From contig VZSR01003803.1 of assembly GCA_013398615.1 (NCBI GenBank), positions 11,431,849-11,495,848 on the forward strand: DNA of 64,000 nucleotides. Direction: 5' to 3'. This document shows positions 13,101-28,100 of this stretch, piece by piece. The position numbers were made by a program, and so were the translations under genes. The notes below the pieces were generated by a model, which saw nothing but the letters and a program-made list of their open reading frames with translations, did no database searches and was not told where the DNA came from. Origin of the DNA: Brachypodius melanocephalos. Lineage: Eukaryota > Chordata > Aves > Passeriformes > Pycnonotidae. The stretch's first letter is position 1; each line of letters starts with the position of its first letter.

Positions 13101-16100
13101 AAAAACCAGATTTTGTGGCTTGAGATAAAGATAGTTTAAAAGGACAGGAAATTAAATAACCATGATGGATAATAATACAACAACAATGTACAAACCAAGT
13201 GATGCACAATGCAATTGCTCAGCACCCACCAACTGTTGCCCAGCCACTTCCCCAGCACTGGCACCTGGCCAACATTCCCCCAAGTTCATCCACTGAGCAT
13301 GATGTCATATGGTCTGGAATATCCCTTAGGTCAGTTAGGGTCAGCTCAACTTCTTGTGCCCCTCCTGCCTACCCAGTGGCAGGCCAATATGAGAAGCAGT
13401 AGAGTCCCTGAGCACTGCTTAGAAACAACTAAAAACATCAGTGCCTTATTAACACTCATCCTAAATCCAAAACACAGCACTGTATCAGCTATTGGAAAGA
13501 AAACTAACTATCCCAGCCAAAACCAGGAAACACTGTATATTTATNNNNNNNNNNNNNNNNNNNNNNNNNNNNNNNNNNNNNNNNNNNNNNNNNNNNNNNN
13601 NNNNNNNNNNNNNNNNNNNNNNNNNNNNNNNNNNNNNNNNNNNNTGGAGCCTCTCACTTGTTTTGCTTTTCAAACCACAACACTGTACTAGTTTATATAT
13701 ATGTATATAATCTCTAAAAAAAAGGAATGCAATGTACCTTAAAACATATCTATGCACCTAATTCCTTTACCCAGAAAGAGTTTCAGATCAAATGAAAACA
13801 CCAATAATAAATGAAAACTGTAGAGAGAAAAAAAAATTATAAAAAGGCTATACTGAATGTTATAAATCCAAATATTTATGCAACTTTTAAAAGCATTAAC
13901 AGAAGCAGAAAGGTTTCCAAATGAAACTTCTGTCTATTTCAAAGGATTTTAAGCTTAAAAATTGAATTCTCCACCTAACTTTCTTTGATATCAAGATACC
14001 GTTCTTTACCAGTTCAAATTTCTTCCAATGAAGTGTGATTTAGTCTTCCACAAATCCACCTACAGTCTAATCTCTGCACTGAGATCTTTCATTATTACTC
14101 CTGTCTTCTATAAACATGACATCAAAGATTAGCTTTAAAATTCATGACAGATTTATATCTTTTTCCTCCTCTCCCTTGATGAAGTTGTGGAATCAACTGA
14201 AAGGGCAAGGAAAGTAAGATGCAGAACAATAAATCCTTCCATAGAAGCAATTTCATTCCTAATTTTAAACACTCTAACATAATTTCTTTTTTATGTCAAT
14301 GTTTGTGTTAAATTGCTACTTTCTTACCTTGGTGCCAATTGCAATAATAAGGTGTCTAGAAAGTTCACTGCTATCAAAGCAGTAGGGGCACTTTTCCATG
14401 CATGCAGCAAGTTGCTGGTGCTCACGGATTGCTTTTCTTCTTTGTACTTCATCCTCTTCCCCACTGCGTGCTCTCTTGGCTGCTTTGGAAACAAACATGT
14501 CATCCAGAGTGTAGTACTCTCTGTCAGTTTTTTCCCTGAGCTGAAAAGATATGCAGAAAAATTGCACGTATTTATAAAGTAGCAAGAAATAATACCTAGC
14601 TCTTTGTAGCACCCTTCCTTGAGAAAAGCATTAAGTACATAAGCAGTAGCATTTCTTCCTTTCATATGGCATCTGCTGCAGATGGAATCATCAGGTACCT
14701 CTCCTGAGAGCAGTCGTACACCATCTTAGCACAGATATTAAAATATAGATACGTGACAGCAGTGAGAAGAGTATATTACTATATTCCATTTCAAATTAAG
14801 GGCTAGGTATTTCAGTATTATCTTGATATAACTTCAGCTATATTTAAATAGATGCACAATTTTATATATCATTTATATTGTATATTTTATCATCTCCCTT
14901 CTCCTCCTCCTCTCCTTTTACAACTACCATTAAATCATCTTTTGTGAAATAACTAGACCATGAATGTGCATTTCCTATTCACATTCTGTGAAAATATGCC
15001 AACAGTTATTCTTAGCAAGGGAACAGGACTAAGCCATTTTGGGAAGAAAACAGTCTTTGCCTTCAACACTAAGTCTTTCTGAGTGCACCTGTTGCACACC
15101 ACACCAAATCTTAATATATTTCAGGACACTGGCTAGGGTAGCCCTAGCAAAGGACTAATGTTAACTGAAGGCATGCTATTATAACTGAAACACAGTCTCC
15201 AAACTAAAGAAATTCTTCCAAATATCCCAGGCACAGTTTCTGTAGATAAATATATATATATATATATATAAAATAAAAAAAGGACAGATTTTTTTTTTTT
15301 TGTAGAGTACATAAGTAATTTTCCCCAAAAAAGACAGCAGTTCTTGCTTTTCCCAAATACTGCGATTCTCTAACACAGATTAATACTTTATTTTAAATAT
15401 GCTCAGTACTTTCCTTATCAAACAACTGAGGAGGAACCTCTTTAATATTACTTTATTCGGCTATAATACACTTAATTGCTTATGTGCATTTCCTGCTGGA
15501 AGCCCCTGCAGACTAAAATCAACAGTTCAAGAGTTCAGCTACATTCTTCTTCCTCTGTCTTACTATAATGCTGTAATTCTATACTTAACAGAAAAAGGAG
15601 ATTCCTGAGATTTAGAAAAAATATGCAGTGGTTTGGGTGTCTAAAAATCAAGTTTCTGTTCTTCTGTCATATAAGCATGAAAAAGGTAAAGTCAGACTTT
15701 CAGCAGAAGCACTGCTTAGAGAACAGCAGCATTTTGTTATTACTAAACATAAAGCTTGGGGTTTTCTTTTTTAAAAAATTCTGCCATGAGAATGGAAATA
15801 CACAAGAAACACGACAGTCAGCAGAGTAGAAAGGAAAGGAAGAGTAGAAATCACAACACTTTGGCTATCGAGAGTATCACATATAGCACAGAATACCACT
15901 ACTACTTTGCTCTGCTTGCACTTAGAAGTAGTCATGGAAATTCCTGGTTTGTTACACACAACCTCTTTTCAATAATAATACTTTTCAAAATACTCCACAG
16001 AATCTCTTGTGATAGAATAAATATTCATCTTCTTAAACAGCCTGGAAGACACCTCTTTTCAAGATGGATAAATTGCTGTATACAACATGGTATCTGGGAT

Positions 16101-19100
16101 CCAAAGCAAAATTCTTACATACAAAGTAGCAAACTTTTATAAAGTAGGTGCTGTCTAAAATCCAGATTTTGTTTCTTCTGATACAGTCATGACCAACAGA
16201 TCATAGAACCATATAATGGTTTAGGCTGAGAGACCTTAAAGATCACATTCCTCTAAGCCAAGCTGCTCAGGGCCCCATCCAGCCTGGTCTTGGACACTCC
16301 AGGGATGGGGCATACACAACTTCTCTGGGCAACTTGTCCCAGTGCCTGATTTCCTCCGAAGTAAGGAATTTATTCCAAATAACTAAACTAAATCTATCCT
16401 CATTCTGTTTGGGGCCATTAGCCTTTCTTGTATCTGCCTGTGTGAAAAGTTGCTCTCCCTCTCTTTCCTAAACCCCCTTTAGGTACCAGAAGGTGTTATA
16501 AGGTCTCCCTGTAGCCTTCTCTTTTCCAGGCTTTTCCCAACTCTCTCAGCCTGTCTTCAGAGGAGAGGTGCTCCATCCCTCTTTTAAAACATTTATACTT
16601 CTATTTGTACAATAAAGTGCCCAGAGAGTTCTGCCAATTGCATTATTTGGCTATAACTAATTCTCCCAAAAAGAAGTTAAAGGGGAATTGAAAGAACAAG
16701 AAGGAATTGTTCTTTAAAATGCCAGAAGGAAAGCAAGTAATCATTTAAAAACCAGTTTCTTTCATACATATATTCTTCCATACAAAAGACAGAGCCAGTA
16801 CACATCCAAAGAAGGAACTATGCTGATGTGTTAGAGCTGCTGGAAAGCTGCTGTTCTGCATCACTGATGCAGCATCGTGCCTGCTAAACATGAAAGCCAA
16901 CGCATTTTGGAAGCTGTGTATTTAGTTCCCTCTCCATGATTGATATTGTTTGGTATTGCCCTTGCTGCTCAGGTGCTGCACAGAGATCAGAAAGAAGCAG
17001 GAAGTCATTTTGATCTATCAGTTTAAAGTTAGGATGTCCTACAATACATCACTGAATTACCTAAAGCTAACAAAGGAAATTCAGTGTCTATAAGGGCAAT
17101 GCACCTGAAGTCCTTGTTTCTACCAGATGCTGACCAAAGCCCAGAGCTTTGCTAAATTGACATGTTCATAAGACAGATCAGCTCTACAGTCCCCAGTCTT
17201 CTTTTTCCTACTTCATTTTTCTTTATTCTCAGCTTATCTGCCACATTCTTCCTTCATATACACTGTCTTTTTTTTTTTTCCAGCTTTCCCTTCTCTTTTG
17301 GCAAGTACTGCGTAACCAGAGGACACAAAGGCAGCTTTAGGACTCTTAGCACCAGGCAAAATGACACGGCCTCCCACATCTCATAGCATAATTGTGCAAC
17401 TATGTAATTTCTACCATGCAGCTTATTTTCCTCAGCCAGGATGCAGTTTCAGTTTAACCAACAAAGAAGAATCACAGCTGCGCTTGCCCTGGCCAAGAGA
17501 GGCCTGTAATACACAAACACTTAAACAGCAGTCAGGGAAGGTATCCAAACTTCTCTCAGGAGCCCTCTGGGCTTTCATTTGGACAGCTCAAATACAGTGC
17601 AAATGTGGCTAGAACCCTAGGAAAGGGGTGAAATCTCTAAGCATTCAGCACAGGAGTTTAGAAAGAAATCAGCATCTGACTATGCATAAATTAGAATGAT
17701 TTGAGAGAGGGAAAAATTACAGTGTTTTATTTTCTGATTAAATCCTTATCATGATAATTACCACAGATAATATGAATATATTACATGAATTATTTCATTA
17801 TATAACATTCTGTTTACTAAATAATTGAAGCCCTTTTTAATTTGTTACATTAATGGAGCCATCAGGCACCGTGGCATGGGGCTACTTCCTGAAGTGACTT
17901 GCAAATCTGTGCAAGGTACACTCCAGGGTCAGCCTCATTTTTCTGCAAACCTATGTTCAGGCCACAGGAACCATATCACATAGCTTGATTTTAAACCAAT
18001 TCTGTTTTTCTTATTCCACAGTAAAACCCCTGGAGTCTTATACACTGCTGGCTTCCTACACACTCCACCCCAAGCATGCTGCACGTTGGGTCTCTTATTT
18101 CTCCCTCTGCTGCTATTACTTGTTTTTTGGGTGGCCCCTTCGAATAAAAGCCCTGCTAAGGAATTTAGTATGATTGTGATACTGAAAGGAAACCTTAAGA
18201 GACAGAACTCCTAATGATCAAGCTTATACTTGTAAAATACCTCAAGTATACTTTTTTCCCCCCCTCTTCAAATTTCCTTTGAAATCTGAGGATGAAATGG
18301 GAAATTCTATTAAGCACAATTAGCAGAGGAACAAAAGATACCTGCATGGTTCCAGTGTGGGTTATTTTCAGCTTTTTTGTAGTGTTTCTTTTCTGCTTAT
18401 TTTCTTGCTTCAATTTGTATGCAACTATTGAACTTCTGCTTTTCCTGTTTCCTTGCTAACGCAATCATAGCTAGAGTTACTTCCATGTAAGCTAATAAAA
18501 GCGCATCTGCTTGAAAAATTTGTGGAAAAAAAAGTCTATAGATTGTATAAAATGTATCAGTTTGGGTTTAAATTGTCATGGCAACACTGACGTCTTTAAA
18601 TGACAGAGTTAATATTTGTGGAATGTTGTATCATAATATATTTTAGGAAGCTGCAAAGAAGAATAACCTATTATTTTAGAATACAAACCTGAGTGACATA
18701 AGAATACATCTCATCACATTTAAATTTATTCGGCATTTAGCTGAACCTATTCTGAACAACAAAATCACCTCAGAAAAGTTTTTCTGATCTCAAATACTAT
18801 TTGCTTAAGACAAAAAAAGACAGAATTTTATCGTGTAAACCTTATTACAATTCCAGTCTCCCTGTGAACACCAGCATTTGAATTTGTAGGTTTAATTCAT
18901 CATATTATTCAGCAAATAGGCATTTTCAAAACCTATCATCACACTGAAATAAAGGATATTTTAAACACATAGTATCAAAGGATTGTAAGATATCAGTGCA
19001 CAGAGTGCTTTTAAGGCCTGTGTCACTGACAAGAAAAGATTACCCACCGTGCTGGTGAGCAAGGTAGTTCAGGATTACCCTAGTGCAGCAGAAGTCAAGC

Positions 19101-22100
19101 AAAAAACAAGTATCATAGGACTGCTCATTGCCTAGGCATCAACCTCCTTTTTGTTTCTGCTATTTGAAATGAAAACTGTAGATTTTGCTATAAGTAGTTA
19201 TTAGGACAGATAAATTTTTATATAAGTCAATGGCATAAAATGTAAAACAAACAAAAATACCTTCAGTCGTAGAATTCTACCATTAAAATTCTGATTAGCA
19301 TTTTTACTTTACAGTCAATCCTGGCCATAATTTTAATGTCTAGGAAAGACTGTCCTGCACAAGTCTTCATTTGCAACATATCTTGTAATTTTAACATAAT
19401 TCTGGAAGAATCCTAAGTGTGGGCTACATCTACATAGTTCTTACTGTTTCCAGGTTTTCTTCCCTAATTCAGCTGTCACTGCTGTTGATTTGCTTCCACA
19501 TGCAGGAACAGCTTTGTGTCCACACAATATACACAGAAAGATGTTTAGTGCATTGAATTGAAATGTAGGAGAACAAGGTGTTGGAAATTATTTCTCTTTG
19601 GTTTTTGCAATAATTTTTTACAGCAAACCATGCACACGATCTTTAAGTAAATGCAAAAACAAAAGGGCACCAGAGCTTTGCTGGCTTTATCATGTCCATT
19701 AAATACTGTGGTAAAACTCCTTCGCCATGTGAAGAAGGAGAAGGAAAAGGTTCATTACATAATAGCGGCAGCAGAATCAACGTTTTGCATTTTTCACTTC
19801 AGCTTCTAAGGTTTTTTCAATACTATTATTTTGGTTTATGATGATGGAAATGCAAAAATGTGAACAGGTAGATTTGCACAGCAAGTAAAAATGATAAGGC
19901 TGAAAGTAATTTTCCATTTTACAGACTTTTACAGAAGCAAGGAAAGGCAACATGCAAATTTCCTTCTTGCAAACCTATAATACCAGAATACCTCTTGGCT
20001 AAATCCATAAAGGAAGGTCAGCATTACTAATAAAGCATTTTATTTTTCACTGCTGAATTCTTCTTAGGAATTTTTGCACGTATTTTAAAACAAAATTAGT
20101 TTCAGGCCAAAATTAAAACGTCCTGATGAACAACACAAAGTAATTGTTCTCTCTTTCTTTAAGTAAAATATAAAAAGAAAAAAAAAGCTTTAGTAGAATT
20201 AATACATACAAATACAAGGTAATTTCTCTTGAGGTAATGTTCTAGGAATCAGTCTCTAAACACCCACAAGCATCTATTGACATAAGTGAAAGGATTACAT
20301 AAGTCTTAACAGCATGAATTTTGGAAAATTGAACCACTTACAACAGTCAGAGGCTGAAGAAACTGTTACAGACAGGGTACTTAAAACTATCAGTAGTTAA
20401 AATCTAAGGCTTCACACATATTTTGTACTCTAGAAATGTCAGGAAAAACAGTTTTCAAATGTTTCATTGACTTTTTTGTATCCTAAAGTCATGCTTCTGC
20501 AACAGTGAGAACCAAAACCACTTTCAAAGGTGAAGAAAATGAAAGGTAGAAATAGTGATTTAAATGGATGGTTTTTTCCTTGAGACATAACACTAAAACA
20601 TGAATAAATCAAACTCTAGGCCTGCTTTTTTTTCCATATATCAAAAAGATTAGTGTTGGGTTTTTAAAAACCTTTTTTCACCACAGTAAATTAAAGCACT
20701 GGACCTTTTTTCATGGTATTCATAAGTTTGACACAGTAGCATGCATGGGATGGCTGTGGGAAAGGCAGCATTTCAAACTGCTGAAATAAGTGGCACCCAC
20801 ATCAGCCATCTTCAAACAGAGGCCAAGGGGCAACAGGGGGTAAAAGCCTCAAGCACAGCAGGGTTGTCTTAGAACCATGACTACAAGAAATAAGAATGGA
20901 CAAGAGGGCAATAATAAGTCAGAATCTAAATTTAAAACAAAGACTCAACAGGTAAACAAATAGCAAGGAGACAGCAAAATCCCTCCATCTCATCTTGCTG
21001 AGCTCTTGAGAAAAGGAGAGGTAGGAAAAACATTTAATAAGTACAAGTATGGCTTGAACACTGCAGATGTTTAGTCTGTCAATCAGAGTGGGAGTCTGGC
21101 ATGAGACTTTTCACTTGCCAATGGGATTAGACAGAAGTTTCATGAAGAGAGACTTTGGGTCTACATACTGATACTTCTTCCAAGTTCCATTTAAGGAAAT
21201 AAATCCTTTCATGAATTATATCTTTCTATTTCAACATCCCCATCTCTCTCTACAAAACTGCAATTATGTTATTATCTTCAATAGCAGCTAGCCTGTATTT
21301 CATTTCAAACACCTTTAAAGCACTAAATATCAGGAGAGCAACAGTGATCTAGAGCAGAGCATTTAGCTGTGTAAAAGCCAGAAAACATGTTGGTCTGTCA
21401 TTCCCACTCTGTTCCCATTTGTGAGAACAGTGCCTATTCCCTCCATCCTCAACAGCCCTGGGGGTGGAAGGTTCTTTTGGGCATAGTCTCAGGAAGTGAT
21501 AGAAGCCCTGGGAAAATCCATGAAGGAAATAATAGCACCTTAGGCAATTCACAGTGATCAGGTTAATTAAATTATTGAACAGAATTTAAAGCACAGGATC
21601 TCCCTTCTCCCATCCTAGGTAGGATATAATTTGTAGACTTGCAGCCGTCGCCTCCCACCACTCTTCTGCAATACGACAGATAATTTTTGTGGATAATTTT
21701 TTTGTTTCTCAAATGAAGGCAGAAAGAGAAAGTAATTCGTATGTGTCAGATTTGTGTACTATGTTATCAAACTAAAACTGGCAAAAGAGGTTTGTTTGTT
21801 AAACTTCCTGCTGGAATAGAACACCTTGCTAAAACCACTGAGGAGGTGGTTTGCAAGAATTTTGAAGACTAACTTACTAAGCCCCAGATCATAATGCATA
21901 TACACCATGCAGTATAAAGTACATAATAAATGTAAAGCTTATAAAGTCCATAAATAATAATCTAGAATATCTGCGATCACACCCACATTTTCAGACTGTT
22001 GCCAACACTTCAGTGGTAACACTGATCTTGTGCTGTGAATAAGAATGCATTCTACAGACACAGAAAGACACGGAAACCTCAGGGAGGCCTAGGAGCCAGT

Positions 22101-25100
22101 TTCTTAATCTAAGATTAAGAAATAACCACCATCTGGGGAAGACCAATACATTTTGTGGCGACAGGATCTGGGAATCACCTGCACAGAGACTACCAAAAGC
22201 ATTTTAGATCTTAATGGAGAAGAATAATTGGCATCTGAGATACTTCTTTTAATGAAAGCTCTAAAACCTAAATGTGACATTGCATAAGATTGAAGGACTA
22301 CAGCACCATGAATTAAAATATGGACATTGTAATGGCTTTGACAAAATATGTACTTTGAGCACATGCTTCAATACACTTAGCCAGAGTATGACTCAATCTT
22401 AAAAGGTTAGTCAAGAAACTTGGCCTAATAAAATCATGTGATGTAGTACATCTTTGCCTAGTAATAAAAGAGAAACACATTACACAACATCTGATTCAAA
22501 GCTCACTGAAGTTAATAGGAATTCAGAGCCTTCCAAAACTAAAATGAAGTATTTGCATAGGCTAGGAAATACAATACCTTCTTGTAACATTATTAATAAA
22601 TTCTACTCTTCAAAAAAAACTAAACAAGACAAGAAAACAAAAACAAAACCAAAAACAAAGGAAAAAGGCATTTAGAATGCAACATACTAAACGCAGTTGC
22701 TTTCCCACCCAATATGACCATTTAATTTTGCAAAATCAATCTCCAGCAATGGCTAAAATGTAGGGAGGAAAGCTCATAGAACTGACTCTTCTGCTACACA
22801 TTTACAGCTCTCAGCATTTACTGTGAAAATCCTGAGCCAAAACCTATCTAGATCTCCCTATTTCATATTTAACAATGAAACAGCACTATCTTTTTTTTTG
22901 CTCCCACTCACAATTAAGGCCTTCACTGCATTTCATGCTCTACAACACAAGTTCTACAATTACCTTCGTCAATGAAAAAAAATCTCAAACCTTCATGTTA
23001 AATTCTGTTCTGTGGACACTTCCCATATGAGAAAAAAATAGTTGTATTCTACTAAACTTTTATGCTAATTGTTCTGGCCTAGCAGCTGCCTTCTCCTACC
23101 CATCCACCCACACCCCCCAGGCTGAAAAAGTTTTGTTTACTTCGGTTTTCTTCAAATGGCCATTGCTCTGTGCCATTGATTACAGGGTAAGCTTTAACAG
23201 CTTGGGCAGCATTCAAGATATGGGTGCACCATGCATTCACTACATGCTTTAAAATGTCCCTAAATTCTCCCTTTCCGTAACCTCCAAAACCCTGATTCTC
23301 CTTCTAATCTCACCAGTACTGCGATGATGTTTGCAGACTCACAATGACTCTCAAACCAAGCATCCACAGCCTCTTGTATATGTACAGTTGTGGCCTCACT
23401 CAGCTTCAAGATTACCAAGATTTTGCTTTCATTAACTCTGTCTTTCATCTGAACTTATTGCCTCAATACCTATGACAAGATCTCTGCCTTTTTATTTAGG
23501 AATTCTATAGCATAGTCTCCTGTGCCTGAACTAGACATTTTAATTTTTTATATCCATAATGCCTTTCAGATGGCATTTAAAATAGGACAGGCGACTCACA
23601 CCAATAAAATATGTACATCTCTCCAGTGACTCTCTAAACTGGATCTTAAGAATCAGCTCAGATGTTTCACAATGTTAGAAAAATTCTTGCTTTTGAAATT
23701 CTTGTAGTTGAAATTTTACAATTTACAATGACCCCTATTGTTGACAGTCCTGCATAATTATGTAATCATAAACAATTCTCATCTTGCTCCAGGCCTTCCC
23801 TTTACTTAAGCCTCATGTCCTCCCTGATATTTCTAATAATAACATGCTTAATTAAAGAGTCATACACACAACATCTTACCTTTGATGCCATACGCATGAA
23901 CAGTGAGTTTTGATCCTCTGCTGTTCTCATCTTCTCATTTTTGACCAAATCCTTCAGGTTCATACTATCATCATCCTGAAAATACCTTACTCTCTCTTTA
24001 TCTACATGAGTAGGCATCTGGAAGCAAGCATAAAAATAAATATTAACCTAATGAGAAAGATCAGTTATAAAATTCAGACCCTAACAATTTCAACAAGTTT
24101 AAAGAATCATGAATCAAGCTAAGCAGATTCCAAACAACTGGGCTAACAGCTCTATTTCATCTAAGGAGAAAAACGTCTTTTCCTTCCTTCAGTTGCATCA
24201 CTATGTCTAAATAAAAATATAGCCTCTTCACAAAGTCACTATATCCTTAACATCCTTAAGGTATCAGAGCCACAACATTACCACTCAGGAAAGATAGACA
24301 GTACTTCATTGAAACAGTTAATTAGCTCATAAAATTGAAATATTCTAAAAAGTAATTTTCATTATTGACAACTCTAAAGCTTTTGTAAAGTTGCAGACAT
24401 TACTGAAACACAGTAATCACAGACAGTACTGAAAGCTTGTGTGAATATGCTACCTCTGGGAAATGTTGCCATCTTAGGCAGAGTGCACAAGAGAACAGAG
24501 ATGTCCCTTAGGATAGGACTAAACTAAATTCGGAAGGAGTACAGAGAGTGGTCATTAACATAAAGCAGGATACCATTTTCCAAAATGGAAACAACAGGAC
24601 AATAACAACAAATTCCTCACTCTCCATGTCTTTCAATTCTCCATAGCAGTATTGCAAACTGATCCGTCCTACCAATCAAGAATGCTTGCTAGAATTATAA
24701 GGTAGTGTCACCTCCTCTTATCTGAAAAAGTTCAAAGTGCTACTAGATTTACTACTGGAAGCAATTATCCTAAGAATAAAACACTGCTCCAGCTTCCAAG
24801 CATCTTATTCCTCAAAGCACTATGTTACAAAGATTAGGTCATAATTATTATTATCATCAGTACCCATATTTTTTATTAGAACTAAAGTGAAAGTAGCCCC
24901 TGAGACCTAAGTATCTCAGCAAAATCTTTCTTAATTCAGAAATAAGCAGCTCTGCTAATCTTCATTATTTACATAACTTTATGTAATATAAACTAAGAGA
25001 CTGTGATAACTTTTCCTTGAACATGCATTTAAATAAGCCCTAAAGTGATCCCTTGGGAAATGCAATCTGAAAATAAACTAAATATATGCTTAATAAATAC

Positions 25101-28100
25101 TCTAATACTTAATTATGTCATCTTCCAAAAGGAACTTTTTAATTACCTATTGCCTTTCTGATAAAATACTCATTAACTATGGCATCATAAAAGTAAATTA
25201 CAAAATCATTCAAGAATTGCAGTTCAATACTCAGATTTGTAAAACTTACCATCTGCTGCTTTCTTCGTCCTCCTTTTGGCTCCAGTGGCTCCGTTGGTCC
25301 CATCACAGGCCACGCCCTTCCACTTCCATCTGTTCTGACAAGGACCACTTGTTCATCCTCCTGACGGCTTGAAGTCTGTGTCAGGTTTTAAGACATATTT
25401 AAAAACAGATGGTACAGACAAGCCAAAAGAAATACCTAATCCACATTAAATAAATGCTTAAGATCCTAAAGATGAGGTAACAGATTCTTTTACATTTTGT
25501 GTGCTCAGTGTAATTCAAAGTAGACAGTTTCACCTTGGCGAGTATTCTTTTCGCTTTCAAAAAGAAAAAAGTATTAAAAATACATTCATTTAGTTAAATG
25601 CAGAGCTTTTCTTCCCAAAGAAACCAAATTCTTGGTATTTTCACATAAAGCTTTATCACTAGAAGACACACAATGCTTCTGGAAGTGTTAAACAGATGAT
25701 ATTGACTACACCAGCATCATTATAATGCTGTATTTCTGAAAACCATCGACAAAGCTACAGCCCATTACCACTTCTTTTGTGGACTGGGGGTGTGGAGAAT
25801 GAGCACCCCCATCTTAATCCCCCACAACGTTAGAGAACCTGTTTTCATGGAAAGTCCTTTATAGGGCCCCCAATTCATGGGGGTCTTCTCAAATTTAAAT
25901 AAAGATCTATTGTCTATATACACAACAGAGAGAGGAAAAAGGCAGAAATTCTTCACCAAAATATAAGTATTTCACTTTCTAAAATATTAAGAATAATTTT
26001 AAAAATCATTTAAAAGCCTGTGAACTTCCTGATTATACTCTGAAGATGTTTAGGTAAATCAGCTGATTAAATTAGAGCACATAATGGGGTCACTACTTAA
26101 TCAGATGATATTAGGACAGCTTTTGTCAAATCCTATAAACAACTTCATTAATCTCCATTTCAAGCTATTTTCTACCAAACTGCTTTCCACCTGCCATCCT
26201 TGCCTAAGGAAAGCTTGTCCCAGAAACCCAAATAAAGTCTGGAAAACCTGTAGACACTGAAGTATACTCAACAGCTTAATTACATTTTTCCAAGCAAAGT
26301 CATACAAAGGTAGAAGTTACGGACCAAAAAGCTGCCTAGGTAAGCCAGACCTCTCTCTTCTGTAACACCAAAGGCAAATCTCATTTTGCAAAGCAAACCA
26401 AGATATCCAGCACTACTTTGGCTCCAATACCAATACTGATTATTTTCAGAGAATACAACAGGACTTATTTCCAGCATCACCCAGATACACGTTATCTATG
26501 TGTCACCTCTACCTCATGTGCTACTTTTTCACAAGGTAAGGGCTTTTGTCCCTATTGGCAGGGGGAGAAAAGGTGGTTCATCCCAACAGAGAAAACCTGC
26601 ATATGTCATGTGATAAAAAGGTCACAGCTGACTGAGACACAAACAGCCAGACTGGGAGGATCATGTTTTCAGGTCATCACTATGCCATAAAACCTTATTC
26701 ACAGCAGATACGGAAAACAAAGATGAAGTTAACATCAAAAAGAATGTATCACAAGAAACTTCTCAAATGCCGCAATTCTTTTAAAACTTGAGTAACTTTA
26801 CAAGTTTGGAGGTTGAACACATAACCATACATATTGCAGTGAAAACTCAAAAATCCAGAGCACTGCTAATTAGTCTGAAAGACACAGATCTTTGAAGAAG
26901 AAAAAAACCCACCTTGTTCTAAACTCATCATACCCACATGACCAAGTATGGATACAAAGCTCTCCCAAGAGGACTAGCCAAATCCACACAGCAGACACTT
27001 TACAGTTTTCAGTGAATAATCTACCAAGTAGTCATTTCTGAAGGGTCCTGTTTACGTGAAATCCTCAGTCAGCATCTTTCCAATCATTCAGCTCCTTTTA
27101 CCCGCTGCTTATATAGACTCTCCAAAAGGATGCTAACTTCAGCTCTCTCCTTCCCCACACCTTTGTATCACTGAGACAAGAAAAAGGATGAACTTTTCCA
27201 TTCCCAGTCTCTAAACTTTAACCTCATTGTATACATGACTTTTAAAAAATATAAATCACTAAAACCAATAGTCATTGCAACAGCAGTGCTTCAACAACTG
27301 CAAAGAACAGTAAATATCAGACTCTTATACCAACTTACAAGCATTTACTTCCTTTTAAAGACATCCATCCCAAAATTTGTCTTCACTAAAATTCTTAATA
27401 CAGACATTTCAAAAAGGATGTCATTGATGTGCAGGCTGTTATTTTCCCAAAAGTTAATGGAATCCACAAGACATTCTACATGTCAGACTCTTTGCTTTTG
27501 AAGAAGGCTCTAAAATGTTAGATCCAAGCAACATTTGCCCTTTCTTTTTTTCTTCCCATTTCTGCATGCTTACACACTAACATACAAGCAGCAGGAGAGT
27601 ATCTTCTGTATCTGAACCATGGAATGGGTTAGGACAGGGACAGAGTACAGAGAAGGGAGCAATAGATGTAATACATACTGAGTTCTTTGAGTCAGAACCC
27701 CACAGCTGGTCTGCTTTATGAGGGTTTGAGGTTTTTTCTCCCTAATTTCCAGGAGTTCTGAGTCCTGACACCAAGCATGTAATACTGACAATGTATTTAG
27801 ACTGAATATTCCAGAGGGGGAAAAAAAAGGTAAAAAATTAATAGTAATTTTTAGCTTTAGAATACAAAGTAAAAAAAAAAATTAGAAGTGGCCCTTCTAA
27901 GGGAGATTAAAGGAAGCAGATAAAAGGATAAAAAATTATGGACAGTATGAAGACTAATGTGAAGTCATGTGAGAGACTAACAGCAAATGCATACTAGGAA
28001 CCAAAATGAATCCAACGGATGCAAGCCAAACATGATTATTAAGAAGATTAAAGATGTTATTAGAGGTAAAAACATCCTTCAGAACTCAAAACCCTATCTA

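Larger units (their letters stand above)
12728..14327 (-). other. intron 13
   Basis: 1600-nt GT-AG intron as assembled, containing an LTR and a 100-base gap, so its true length is unknown. Confidence 0.85.
14541..23879 (-). other. intron 12
   Basis: 9339-nt GT-AG intron. It contains a TA microsatellite at 15251-15270 and a CR1 fragment at 16199-16585. The rest, notably about 18500-20300, is repeat-poor AT-rich sequence with no coding signal. Confidence 0.85.

Noticed and set aside
13209..13757. Long ORFs crossing the N gap
   Set aside because: Their length comes from reading unknown bases as open; the left part is LTR sequence.
15756..16142. 128-codon plus-strand ORF in intron 12
   Set aside because: Antisense, AT-rich, without motifs; consistent with a chance frame.
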